From Stentor roeselii (Eukaryota > Ciliophora > Heterotrichea > Heterotrichida > Stentoridae): a stretch of 64,000 nt of DNA. The DNA is taken from assembly GCA_006503475.1 (NCBI GenBank), contig RSEH01000109.1, positions 1-64,000 on the forward strand, read 5' to 3'. The notes beneath the pieces were generated by a model, which was given only the letters and a program-made list of their open reading frames with translations, was not told the DNA's origin and did not search any database. The stretch's first letter is position 1. Each line of letters begins with the position of its first letter. The position numbers and the translations under genes are program-made. This document shows, one piece after another, positions 32,701 to 40,012 of this stretch.

Positions 32701-33753
32701 AACTACTACTCGATTGGAGAGTATAAAAGTTTCACTTATAAAATTAAAGGAGCACGGGATGAAATTTCTATTGAGATTGTTAAACCGTTTTCTATTTGGT
32801 TTTTTGTTGAAGAAACTGGAAACTTTAAGTGTCAGCAACTTAGAGGAGGGGCTTGGATTAATGAAGGATGTGAAATTGTGAATGTTACTGATGGGCTTGT
32901 TGAAATTGCTAGTTGGCATCTGAGTACTTTTAGAATTGTTAAATCAAAAAGCACAGACCGTGGAATAGTAGCTCTAATTGTTAACATCAGCATGATCGCA
33001 GTTTGTCTTGTTCTAACATCAGTATTCTGCATGGCCGACAAGTCCAAAGCAAATTATATTCAAGCGCCATTCGTTCCAGATTCTCCTGATTCTCCAAGAA
33101 ATGAACCTCAAGAAGTAAACTACGACGAACAAAAGAAAAAAGAAGTAAAAGAAGTTTATGAAGGCAGAGACTCGGCACCACATTTGACGTTGGCCTCATC
33201 AATTGAAAGTTTGAAGCCTTATAAACCTCCAGTGATAATTTACCACCCATGGTTTAACCTGATCTATACTCAAAACGGCGAAAGAAGAGCAGCAAGCACC
33301 TTGCACATGTTTTCAGTGCTCTTCGGAGAGTTCTTGGCAGTAGCCGTGCTTTTCAACCCGAATTTATACGAAGTATTCGACGAAAACGATCAATTCACCG
33401 GTTTCAGCAAGTCTCAAATAATTGTTTCTGTGGTTTTATTCCTAGTGATTCAGGGTGTTTCTATTTTGTTGGTTTATTTGAACCAATTGAATGATTTTAC
33501 GATCACGAAAAAGTACCTGGGAATGTCGATCAGCGCTCTTTTTATTGTAGCTTGTTCTGGAATTAGCTTGATATTCGCTTACAGCTATCCTCATAAGTAT
33601 GGCCTTTACTGGGTGGGGACTTATTTGATTGTTGTCGTGGGAGAACTTGCAATCTTTCAGAATCTTTATTGGCTTGCTCATTACAAGTTTTCACTAAAGT
33701 GGGCTGATTTAAGCACCACTAGAAATATGAGAGTTTTCACTACTGAGTCTTAG
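26800..33753 (+). CDS. Leishmanolysin-like / furin-repeat / REJ-GPS multi-pass membrane protein
   Basis: A 2317-residue surface protein. It has a signal peptide (about 1-19), then a leishmanolysin (M8)-like domain to about 460. The zinc motif HExxH reads REVAH (155-159), and the third His, normally in HFxC, is Phe212 (FFDC), so the domain is probably not a protease; the later WDMR...IMTSKMS and GAGCDW blocks are kept. One EGF unit follows, then some 16 furin-like CxxC repeats (about 480-1190). REJ-type Ig folds come next (SSFDPDDDS...FEWSC), then a GPS-like site (WHLSTF), one membrane segment and four more near the C-terminus. The ATG at 26800 gives the signal peptide; an upstream TTG is ignored. 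REJ-GPS-membrane order recalls polycystin-1/PKDREJ, with no ion-channel core seen. Confidence 0.85.
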   Translation: MISWLWLLISASLSSSSHQENRSLKGNILPFRLSLQVIDGAFSEANRQHLVEKVIPSVEDFFGKALHVIRTKEILKPSKATCNSVLVPQSHLSEGLPADTIIYIHSEAPYQQIAVGKFCERLSGDLKRPVVGSIGINFVQFFFFFDTLQVEYLIREVAHVLVFDRDLFQDFLSPDGSRYFNTQYSMKINYPSRGKTVETIAFPEMLARAREFFDCEIEGVELEDFLNEETGSNQTFWDMRVLTHDIMTSKMSPYAVFSDISLALFKDSGWFFPDYSYSQKLKQGEGAGCDWFEKKCIQNEKASLSGFCDLKTRESICDFFSLGFGNCMIKKSGFIPPHEQYFEDTSLGGNELADFCPMIVAHPQNSCRNDRQSSNIAIGEAKGRDSRCFMQNLMQDGRNFNFYAPAVGGCYVVESCLEEVVTLRVGEVVVDCPYGSQISVHGFQGYLICPESHQFCLNLPCPSLCNGRGICAHGRCSCEEGWGGSDCEIECQKECKSCSSKSQCDECRDGFYMKSDLCLSCDSNCFSCSSSPTLCTSCNEGFELVNGQCNEGCLAHCASCDNPCSRCDLGYYITQGKCSICDKNCKQCSNTANNCISCHEGFKVYLGSCVPNCLSGCKVCEYPCTSCKSGYLLNNGICEMCDNVCATCFENISKCSSCLSGFVLKNYTCVQGCLENCLSCDQPCTNCEDGFYPISGLCWACDKNCLTCSRYPTICTSCKIGFYLKGASCLKECVENCKSCSFPCAECENGYFEDQGICSKCSDNCKTCGGLENNCLSCNPGFGLIYNECRPGCSDHCYSCDSPCSLCAQGHYLQNGVCLKCDESCLICTASGNNHCTVCAEGYTKFSSVCKKGCQDHCLSCDEPCTICESGFFIYELGCQMCSNGCSTCSSYEKCLSCNEGYGLIGSSCRTLCLDHCTSCDNPCSFCEFGYYPNEGKCEKCQEGCLSCLGKDNCTSCNDGYQLIDNKCAQGCVENCLVCENPCQACASGFVVNVKGLCSMCPSGCDTCASDMSKCYSCKAGYIYDNYSCKKECMPFCLSCDEPCTQCEPGYLFSSGSCVPCLYPCSSCIGNLDRCSSCKKGYKLEDFTCIASCIEHCKTCDDPCELCEEGFLAFRGICQPCSSSCRTCSNSPTTCTSCNPWEVLENNECKLTCTENCIDCSYPCRGCKSGYTLTKGKCIGCKSYLAMHEVSAEFIRDFSGLAVTFSRPVLEVVDNCSEYFKAQTLAMLGIQAMCSWDKEDRLVVVFGENPDFNIRTLLMYPVVTYGSNCESEEIDLQVVLNVGFLPRPKVSLAVPATFSVGCGNDALVIQALTDEDLFYFSFETEPKRIELERFLNGLNGKILVVPENELLTTNLTVVVSVTNNLNVTSHVAKQVEITNEKHLTVYIDTGSKLQITTSQSYSISGIVQFGTCFIHEKLVYSWKSIQSPGQPHKEALEIESKSRGSNKLSIPKNSLKAGNIYLFRFEVQNDRKFTFAQVEITVISSKLIARIDRSSSSFPVNEKLVLSAESSFDPDDDSSILKFEWSCSMLTSTCLDSQGKPLITSNKSPKLIIGSTRLKVNSTYMFTVKVSKGDRISRDSIFITGSDSHSFVEIDQILEEVDVGRDLFIYPRYFISANDCSFNWQSLSGTPAVKTMSRLNDPYLIIGKNEMVNGQTYTFKLAGNCQNDFFDSEVSWFTDSPPECSKLSVKSEGNSVSIVTSCIDKSGNSPLSYVYGVFFSKKFIPLKVVHSPSMLLHLKNGNWTVYVDVCDQLKVCRRTSQSVEVLGRKLTEDQHFYQIMKYYPDSIPLGILNSVDTFNDENLKEAFEDLKKYFESQELDLIYMKMAIEAVELLTFSNKSHFMTYFQDDIIALLHKIAGKIKYVDDEVMEYVIGLFSEHEVLEYDKVSALIHQLSGKWKTEMPPGQFNKITNVVQLTRHRFVGHDPSQVYNSSYAKVTNLVLEGNPAKVYDLVIIFYPADPFPVVDINYYSIGEYKSFTYKIKGARDEISIEIVKPFSIWFFVEETGNFKCQQLRGGAWINEGCEIVNVTDGLVEIASWHLSTFRIVKSKSTDRGIVALIVNISMIAVCLVLTSVFCMADKSKANYIQAPFVPDSPDSPRNEPQEVNYDEQKKKEVKEVYEGRDSAPHLTLASSIESLKPYKPPVIIYHPWFNLIYTQNGERRAASTLHMFSVLFGEFLAVAVLFNPNLYEVFDENDQFTGFSKSQIIVSVVLFLVIQGVSILLVYLNQLNDFTITKKYLGMSISALFIVACSGISLIFAYSYPHKYGLYWVGTYLIVVVGELAIFQNLYWLAHYKFSLKWADLSTTRNMRVFTTES

Positions 33754-34390
33754 ATAATTAAGTTCTTCTTACTTCTAAATATCTTTATTTTAGTATTAAA
33801 AGTCTTTGGATTTTATATTGATATAGGAATAATATTGGAATTTAAATGTAGGACTTTTGAATGATAGCTTGAAAGACTCAATGTTTTGGGAGAAGTGTAT
33901 ATTTTCTCAATTTTACTTCAGGATTTTTTGATTTTTTTAAGAAATTATGGAAAGTTATAATGGGTTTTATTTATTCCTTATTTCAAACTGAGAGAACTTT
34001 ATAGTTAAATGAAATTTTAAGAGATTTTTAAAGATCTTCAAGAGCATTAAAATAATAAAAAGGAAATACAAAACTGACTAAATCAATTTTTTTTAGAAGG
34101 AACAGATTTTCACTTGGATAATAAGAATAAAGTTGATGCATGTAATAAATTTAAGTATTTGATTTGAAAATAATAAAAAAATTGAATGATTATTGTTTTA
34201 GAAAAAGTGAGGAATTTAAGGCTTTATATGAAAATTTTTTTGGTAATTTGAATTAATAAAAACTTTAGACAAGAATTATCACTTTTATCAAATTCTAAAA
34301 ACTTGACTAAAAATTCACAAAATTTCACGCATTTTATATTTGAACTCTTATAGTCTTTATTATTCTAACGTCTCTAATTTTAAATATAAC
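33754..34390. other. AT-rich spacer
   Basis: 3' flank of the large membrane protein gene. No open frame or repeat that I can support. Confidence 0.45.
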
Positions 34391-34400
34391 TATAATTATT

Positions 34401-35040
34401 ATGGATTCGTTTATAACTGAAGAAACAAAGCCAACAAATTAATTCTCGAAAAGAGAAAGAATTAGAGGCTAGACTTAGAGTAATTAATTTAACTCTCGTT
34501 TGGCAGAAGAGAGGCATAGACCATCTTAAAAACAATTTAAAAGCTGAAGATGAAAAGGCAGATATCTTCTAAGAAAGAATTGAGGTTTAATCACAGAGAC
34601 GTAAACTCGAAGATACTTATGGTAATAAATCAAAAAGTTACATAAATTGATGCGTGCACGGAAGAAAAAAATGATACCAAGAACTGTATGCAGCTCATGA
34701 AAAAAGCGATGAGAACCTCAAAAACATATTAAAACTGCAGCAAAGGACGAAAAGTGAAAGTTCAAAAAACATCTAAATTCAAAAAAAACTTTAAAATTTT
34801 GAAGAAGGATCTTAAGATTTAAAGAAATTCAATCAGCTTGATGAAATTTTAGTAAAAACACAAAAATAGTCTAAAAAAATTAAGCAAAAGTCGGTGATTT
34901 GAAGTTAAATAGTAACACTTAAATAAAAATCAAAGCATGCAAGTATCAAAAGTTAGGAGAATTGAAAAAAATATAGGAAAACTTGAAGAAAAATTAATTG
35001 AAACTTAAAATTATTAGACATCTAGTATAATTAATAAATT
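34401..35040 (+). pseudogene. Decayed coiled-coil gene
   Basis: Starts with a plausible ATG (MDSFITEETKPTN) and then reads as coiled coil across frames (EKELEARLRVINLTL, DHLKNNLKAEDEKADIF, YQELYAAHEKSDENLKNILK, DLKKFNQLDEILVKTQK). It is broken by many stops. Most are TAA or TAG where Gln would fit, and a few are TGA where Arg would fit, the pattern expected from C-to-T decay of CAA, CAG and CGA. I cannot tell the parent gene. Confidence 0.45.
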
Positions 35041-35269
35041 AGGATTTAAATACTTTAGTATTCACTAGAATTTGGAAGCCCAGAATAATCTCAAGTTTGA
35101 AATTTATGAAAGCATCACCTATTCCTGATTAAAGGAAACTATTTTTAAGATCAATCTTCTGTACAGCCGATAAATCAAACAGAATGAATTCAAGTGCCAT
35201 TAATTCCAAATTCCCCGAATCTGGGAAATTACCCTCAGAGAAGTAAAAAACAATTAGAAAAAAAAAGGA

Positions 35270-35700
35270 TTTTTCTTTGGAGTTTCTTTAGCAATAGCAA
35301 TTTTTTTAAACCCAAGTCTGAACGAATTTCTTGATAACAAAGACCAGTTCACAGGTCTTCAGAACATCTCATATTGTTTTTTCATTAATTGATTTATACC
35401 ACTTAAGTCTGTTTCAATCTATTTCTTTATTGAACCAAGTAAACGACTTTAAGATCACGAAAAAGTACCTGGAAATTTCAATATATTTTGAATATAGTTT
35501 GTATTAGGATAAGTCTGATATTCGCATAGAGCTATCTTTACAAAGAAGTCTTTAATGGTGCTGGCCTTAATGAACATTACTTTGAACTAGGACTCTTCAA
35601 TACCGATATTGACTCTTTCACTTCAACTATCATTCAAGTGTCCTTATTCAACACTCGAATATTCAAGCTCTCACTACTGAGTCTTATATAATTAAGTTCT
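35270..35700 (+). pseudogene. Decayed copy of the 3' end of the leishmanolysin/REJ gene
   Basis: Matches the last part of the 26800-33753 gene with many breaks. LAIAIFLNPSLNEF and DNKDQFTG correspond to LAVAVLFNPNLYEV and DENDQFTG; VNDFKITKKYLEISI corresponds to LNDFTITKKYLGMSI. Identity returns at the very end and reaches into the 3' flank (CACTACTGAGTCTTA then TATAATTAAGTTCTT against the parent's GATAATTAAGTTCTT). Only the last membrane segments are represented, so it is the relic of a downstream tandem copy. Confidence 0.85.
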
Positions 35701-35724
35701 TTTAACTAAATTTTTAATATTATC

Positions 35725-36579
35725 ATGTTTTCCAGTGATAACAGCCAAGTAAGCTACTATCAAACCGCGAATAAACAACTAGAAATCAATTGCAGGGCCT
35801 TTAAACAACAGTTTGAAAGACTCAAACAAAAAGTTTCTGAGAGAAAATTATCAAAAAGTCCCACAGTCACTCCAGGATTTCTCGATAATATCAAGAAAAG
35901 TTTGGAAGGGTATCAAAAAGAACATAATTATTTGAAATCACTTATTAAAAACAGAGATGGACTTTATACTGAAATGAAACTTGAAAGACATGTCAAAGAT
36001 CTTCAAGAAAAATTGAAAAAAGTTGAAAAGGAAAATGAAAGATTGAATCGAATTAAATTTTTTCAAAAAGAACGGAATTTACAATTGAATAATGATGACT
36101 TAGATGAAGAATATAGTAAAATTAAAGCACTTGTTCAGAAAAATATTGAAAAAAACGAAATTAATCTTGGTTTGATTGAAAAAAATGAGGAGAAAATGAG
36201 GAGTTTGAAACCTTTATATGAAAAATTACTTGGAAAAATTGAACCTATGAAAATTTTTGATAGTGAACTATTTGAGCAGATGGAACTTTTGAAAAAAAAA
36301 CTAAAGTTTATAGAAACTAGCTTTAGTAATAACGTTAAACGAATGACTTTGAGAATAATTGAATTAGACAAACAACTCAAAGCTCTAGAAAACGAACATT
36401 TTAAAAGAAAAACAAAACTTTTCAAGAGGAATCAACAAAAACGACTGATAGAAATGTCTCATAGTGAAGCTGTACTAACAAAATACAAATCCAGGACCCC
36501 AACAGTTGAAAAATTAAATCGAGTAGATGTTAGCTTTTTTTATAAACCATCTGTGTCTCGTCTGTACAATTTAATATAA
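35725..36579 (+). CDS. Coiled-coil protein
   Basis: A 284-residue, Lys/Glu-rich protein that is almost all coiled coil from about 15 to 245, with heptad-like runs (VKDLQEKLKKVEKENERLNR, ELFEQMELLKKKLKFIETSF) and a basic tail. No domain recognised. It starts only some 25 bp after the decayed copy of the membrane protein gene and ends 16 bp before the next gene. It is the first of five small same-strand genes. Confidence 0.72.
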   Translation: MFSSDNSQVSYYQTANKQLEINCRAFKQQFERLKQKVSERKLSKSPTVTPGFLDNIKKSLEGYQKEHNYLKSLIKNRDGLYTEMKLERHVKDLQEKLKKVEKENERLNRIKFFQKERNLQLNNDDLDEEYSKIKALVQKNIEKNEINLGLIEKNEEKMRSLKPLYEKLLGKIEPMKIFDSELFEQMELLKKKLKFIETSFSNNVKRMTLRIIELDKQLKALENEHFKRKTKLFKRNQQKRLIEMSHSEAVLTKYKSRTPTVEKLNRVDVSFFYKPSVSRLYNLI

Positions 36580-36595
36580 AAAAGCTAATAACTAA

Positions 36596-37600
36596 ATGAT
36601 CCGCAAAAGTGTCCTCCGAAAAAGCACATCCAAGCCCATAAGTCAAATAGACAGCCACGTCTGTTCTCTTGTAAATTCCACTCAGGACCTAGAAAAAGCA
36701 TCCAAGCCTCTTTCTCGCATCTCCTCCGATGAATACCTAAAAGCCCTAAACGACCTAAAGATTCTCCGAAGTACTCCAACCCACTACTACACAATCGACG
36801 ACAAATACATGAAAGACCCTGACACATCAACAAAAATCACTTTCCAACAATGGCTAGGTCGCAAGTCTCAACTTTCCAAAGCTTCAAAAAAACAAGAAAA
36901 AACCATAAAAAAGCGAAAAGCCAAAGAAAAAAAAGAAGCCGAAGACCGAAAATTTAAAAAACTCGCTCAAGGTGAAGAAATTTTCAAAGAATGGGCGAAA
37001 ATGAAAATGATTCAACATTCAAGTACAGAAAAACTTCGAATGAAAAACAAGAGTCATGAAGAAAACCTTTTGAAAGTTAAGAGAAAAGAAGCTCGGGATA
37101 AGTACAAAGAATGGCTGATGAGGAGCTTGAAAGACTTGAAAAAACTTAAAAAAATTGAAGAGATGGAAAAAGAAAAGGAAGAGAATGAGAAGATTAAAAG
37201 GCAACAAGAGACACTTAGAAAGATGGAAAAAGCAAAAAGCGCTTATATTAACTGGCTTAATAAAAAGAAAAGCTCTTCGAGAGCTGACACTCGAATTGTA
37301 AATAAAACAAATAAAACTCGCAAGGTCTTGATGCTTGCTTATTCTCCTAACAGGAAGAAAAGCTTGTCTTTTAGCAGTTCTGAAGACATTTCTTCCAAGA
37401 TTTTAATGAATCCTTTCAAATCTGCAACTCCAAGAATGAAGAAAATGTCAAATGTCAAGGCTTGCCAAGTATCAAGTGAAGACTCTAAAGCTTTTGATGA
37501 ACTTTCAAGCATCAGAAAATCGCCAAAAGTTTTAAATATTGACAGATTTTCAGAAGATGCTGAAAGTTTCATCAGTGCTGCCAACCATGAGCTTGATTAA
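36596..37600 (+). CDS. CCDC34-like coiled-coil protein
   Basis: A 334-residue, Lys-rich protein. Four copies of an aromatic-x-x-W motif are spread along a charged helix: FQQWLGRK, FKEWAKMK, YKEWLMRS and YINWLNKK. This [FY]xxW pattern in a KE-rich helix resembles the CCDC34 domain of flagellar proteins; that match is from memory and moderate. N- and C-terminal parts are Ser-rich and probably disordered. Neighbouring genes lie 16 bp on either side, so transcription signals must be very short. Confidence 0.7.
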   Translation: MIRKSVLRKSTSKPISQIDSHVCSLVNSTQDLEKASKPLSRISSDEYLKALNDLKILRSTPTHYYTIDDKYMKDPDTSTKITFQQWLGRKSQLSKASKKQEKTIKKRKAKEKKEAEDRKFKKLAQGEEIFKEWAKMKMIQHSSTEKLRMKNKSHEENLLKVKRKEARDKYKEWLMRSLKDLKKLKKIEEMEKEKEENEKIKRQQETLRKMEKAKSAYINWLNKKKSSSRADTRIVNKTNKTRKVLMLAYSPNRKKSLSFSSSEDISSKILMNPFKSATPRMKKMSNVKACQVSSEDSKAFDELSSIRKSPKVLNIDRFSEDAESFISAANHELD

Positions 37601-37616
37601 TTTAATTAATAGAAAA

Positions 37617-38393
37617 ATGCTCTTTTCTTGCGAAAATGACGTAAATTATAATACAATGAACAAAAACAGACTTTTTACTGAGCCGATAAGTCCAGCTTTT
37701 ATGAAAATTTTTGAAAATTCTAGAAAATCTTTGAATTCTAAAAAAAATCTTCAAGAAAAAGACGTTTTTTGCAAGAGGTGCTCATTAAATTTTGAAAACA
37801 TAAGAAAAGATAGGAAAGCGAAGACTTCTGTTAACTCTGTTGAAAGTCTTCCTTCTGTGAAATTCAAAACTTGCCAGTCTTCGAAAACAATTTTTCGGTC
37901 TCAGTCTAAAAAACTGACGGTGCCTGTCTTGACTTCAGACGAAAACAAAGAAATCAAAGAGGATGTCAATGAAAAGGTTTTTAAAGAATTGGTGAAAGTG
38001 AAAAATCGGGTGATTAAACAAGTGAAAAGCATGAATGATGTTGGAGTTTTCAGTTTAACTGGAAATCTCACAAGAGGTCTAGGGCTTTACACTGTTCAAA
38101 AAGGATATTTGTAAGGAATAAACAGGGAAAAAAGCATTAATAGACTTACTCGACTAGCTAAAAGTGAAAAACTTTTACAGAAAAGTAATAAAATCCTAGA
38201 TTTCAAGGAAAAACGAGAAAAAACATTAGAAAAAATGAAGTCTGTCCTGGTGAAAGACTACCAAACCCCAGGGAATCGAGGACTTTCTCTTGACTTACAA
38301 ATGATGATAAAAGATTCACTGAAAGAAACCCAAAGCATCCGAAAGTCACTGGACCAGATGACTAAATTTATTCCAAGATTCATTAATCAATAA
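37617..38393 (+). CDS. Unknown basic protein, two exons
   Basis: Exons 37617-38110 and 38126-38393 give 253 residues with no recognised domain. A CKRC pair lies near residue 60 and short coiled-coil parts follow. The C-terminus (LDLQMMIKDSLKETQSIRKS) reads as a helix. Without removing the 15-nt intron the frame stops at 38114; with it, the frame gains 89 codons of similar composition and ends at a TAA. The ATG at 37656 is an alternative start. A start at 37590 would overlap the previous gene. Confidence 0.72.
38111..38125 (+). other. 15-nt intron
   Basis: GTAAGGAATAAACAG with A at position 10. Its removal joins KGYL to EKSINRLTRLAKSEK in frame and removes the TAA. Confidence 0.85.
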
Positions 38394-38511
38394 TCAAAAC
38401 CTTCCTTTTTAACATCACTTAACTAAAACCAGACAATTTTCAGTATTTCTCTTAACACCCAATAAATCTTAAATTTTTCCTTTTAATAATCGCTGTTCAT
38501 ATTAATAAAAA

Positions 38512-39246
38512 ATGAAAACCCAATCAAAGCAGATCCTTTCAACAGACATCATTAATCCCAGTTTCAAACGTTCCAAATACAGAATATCCAAAATCAAGCC
38601 AGAAGTTCTCTCATCACTTCCAAAGCCGCAAGCGATCGAAAAACCATTAAAACTTCCAAAATCCTTAAACCTCATTCCAGAAAGTGTAACTCATTCCGAC
38701 CTGATAATCCCAATAACAACTTTTTCAAGAAAAAACGATTCAAAACGTTCAATGTCAGTTTTCAAGTTGCCTTCAATTCTTCAAGAAGAGAAATTTTCCC
38801 AGGTAGAGGTTTTGGGAAGAAACAGTCTTTCAATAAACTCTTTGAATATGAACTCTCGTTTATCAAGAATGAGAAAAAGTATTAACGAAAGCATGTTTTC
38901 CATGAACCGAAGAGGAATTTTGAACCCTTCAGCAAATCAACTAAGGGTCGACTCGTTGATAGAGGCAGAGTCTTTCGCGGTGTATTTTTTATTTAGCAAT
39001 AAATCGATGAGTCATGTGGCAAGGGCCAGTAAAGTCAAGGTTTCAAGTAGTTTTAATGCAGGGCAGGAAAGAAAAAAACGCTCTCAAGTTCTAGAAGAAT
39101 TAAAATCAGTTGTTTTAGCAAGTCATTTCAACAAACCTACAAATCAATATAAAAATTTGAATGATTACTTGAAAGTTACTCTTGAATCTATTGAAAATTG
39201 TAGATCATCGATTCAAATTGCTTGTTGTGATGGTTTAGTTATTTAA
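38512..39246 (+). CDS. Unknown Ser-rich protein
   Basis: Encodes 244 residues unspliced, or 239 if the candidate in-frame intron at 38982-38996 is removed. It is Ser/Lys/Arg-rich, with several potential phosphorylation-type motifs (RMRKSINES, SRLSRMRKS), and has no domain I know. The C-terminal 50 residues look helical (YKNLNDYLKVTLESIENCRS). It sits 118 bp after the previous gene and 16 bp before the next on the same strand. Confidence 0.65.
   Translation: MKTQSKQILSTDIINPSFKRSKYRISKIKPEVLSSLPKPQAIEKPLKLPKSLNLIPESVTHSDLIIPITTFSRKNDSKRSMSVFKLPSILQEEKFSQVEVLGRNSLSINSLNMNSRLSRMRKSINESMFSMNRRGILNPSANQLRVDSLIEAESFAVYFLFSNKSMSHVARASKVKVSSSFNAGQERKKRSQVLEELKSVVLASHFNKPTNQYKNLNDYLKVTLESIENCRSSIQIACCDGLVI
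38982..38996 (+). other. Candidate in-frame 15-nt intron
   Basis: GTATTTTTTATTTAG has all the marks of the other introns here (15 nt, GTA start, A at 10, TTTAG end). It contains no frame break because its length is a multiple of three and it has no stop in phase. Kept in, it would insert the hydrophobic YFLFS-type patch into a hydrophilic protein; removed, it gives FAVNKSMSHVAR. Confidence 0.65.
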
Positions 39247-39262
39247 AGTTTAAAAATTGAAA

Positions 39263-40012
39263 ATGGAGGTTTGGCAGGATTATCAAACCGGAAAATTCTT
39301 CTCAATTAACAAGCAATCTGGAAGACAGAGCCCTTCGAATAGATTTGGAAGTGAAAAAAGCAGCTTTAGTCCTTATTCTACTGGTTTTTCTAGACTTTTT
39401 CAGGGGAAGGATAAGGATATTGATAAAGTTGATAGAGTTTATGCTGTACAACCTGAGAAATTTGATGGGTACTGCCAGTATCCGAGACCTTTGCAAAAGG
39501 CTACTTCGAATCGGTCACCTTTTGTTAGATCTAATGTTGCTTCAAGTAAACTTCTGATTAAGCAGAAGGAAAAAATTCCAGTTCCTTTGAAATATATGGA
39601 ATTGTCACAGAATCGAAGTTTTACATCGAGTAAAAATAATTGCACATCGAGTCTTCCTGCTCGAAACTTCAAAACACTAGAAGACCTAAAAACCCAAGAA
39701 AAATCTCAACCCTTAACCGAAATGAAAACAGTCTCAGACCTCTCCCAGAACCTCGAAATAGAAAAGCGAAACAAGTCAGGCTACTTAAAATCCAAGCCCA
39801 AAACCCAAAGAAGACGTCTAAAAGGTTATTTTTTCAAGCAATTCAAAACCAGTGCCGAGTTATCAAAAGAAGAAGAAAAAGTGACCCGTCAAACAAATCC
39901 AAAATTCTACGAAAAAATTCATAAAAAACTCGAAACCGACTATCTTCTTCTTCAAAAATCAATTCAATTATCTCGAAAGATGGATAAAATTAAACATAAA
40001 GACTGTGATTAA
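39263..40012 (+). CDS. Unknown basic protein
   Basis: A 249-residue, Lys/Ser/Gln-rich protein starting MEVWQDYQTGKFFSINKQSG. It has no membrane segment and no recognised domain. The last 50 residues form a charged helix (FYEKIHKKLETDYLLLQKSI). The coding end overlaps the end of the convergent ABHD-type gene by 23 bp, so one strand's stop region codes in the other. The start was moved to the ATG at 39263 from a TTG two codons earlier. Confidence 0.68.
   Translation: MEVWQDYQTGKFFSINKQSGRQSPSNRFGSEKSSFSPYSTGFSRLFQGKDKDIDKVDRVYAVQPEKFDGYCQYPRPLQKATSNRSPFVRSNVASSKLLIKQKEKIPVPLKYMELSQNRSFTSSKNNCTSSLPARNFKTLEDLKTQEKSQPLTEMKTVSDLSQNLEIEKRNKSGYLKSKPKTQRRRLKGYFFKQFKTSAELSKEEEKVTRQTNPKFYEKIHKKLETDYLLLQKSIQLSRKMDKIKHKDCD

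Noticed and set aside
34401-35040. Alternative genetic code (TAA/TAG as Gln) for this stretch
   Set aside because: All intact genes here end in TAA, TAG or TGA with no such internal codons, and this stretch also has TGA stops and frame changes, so decay is simpler.
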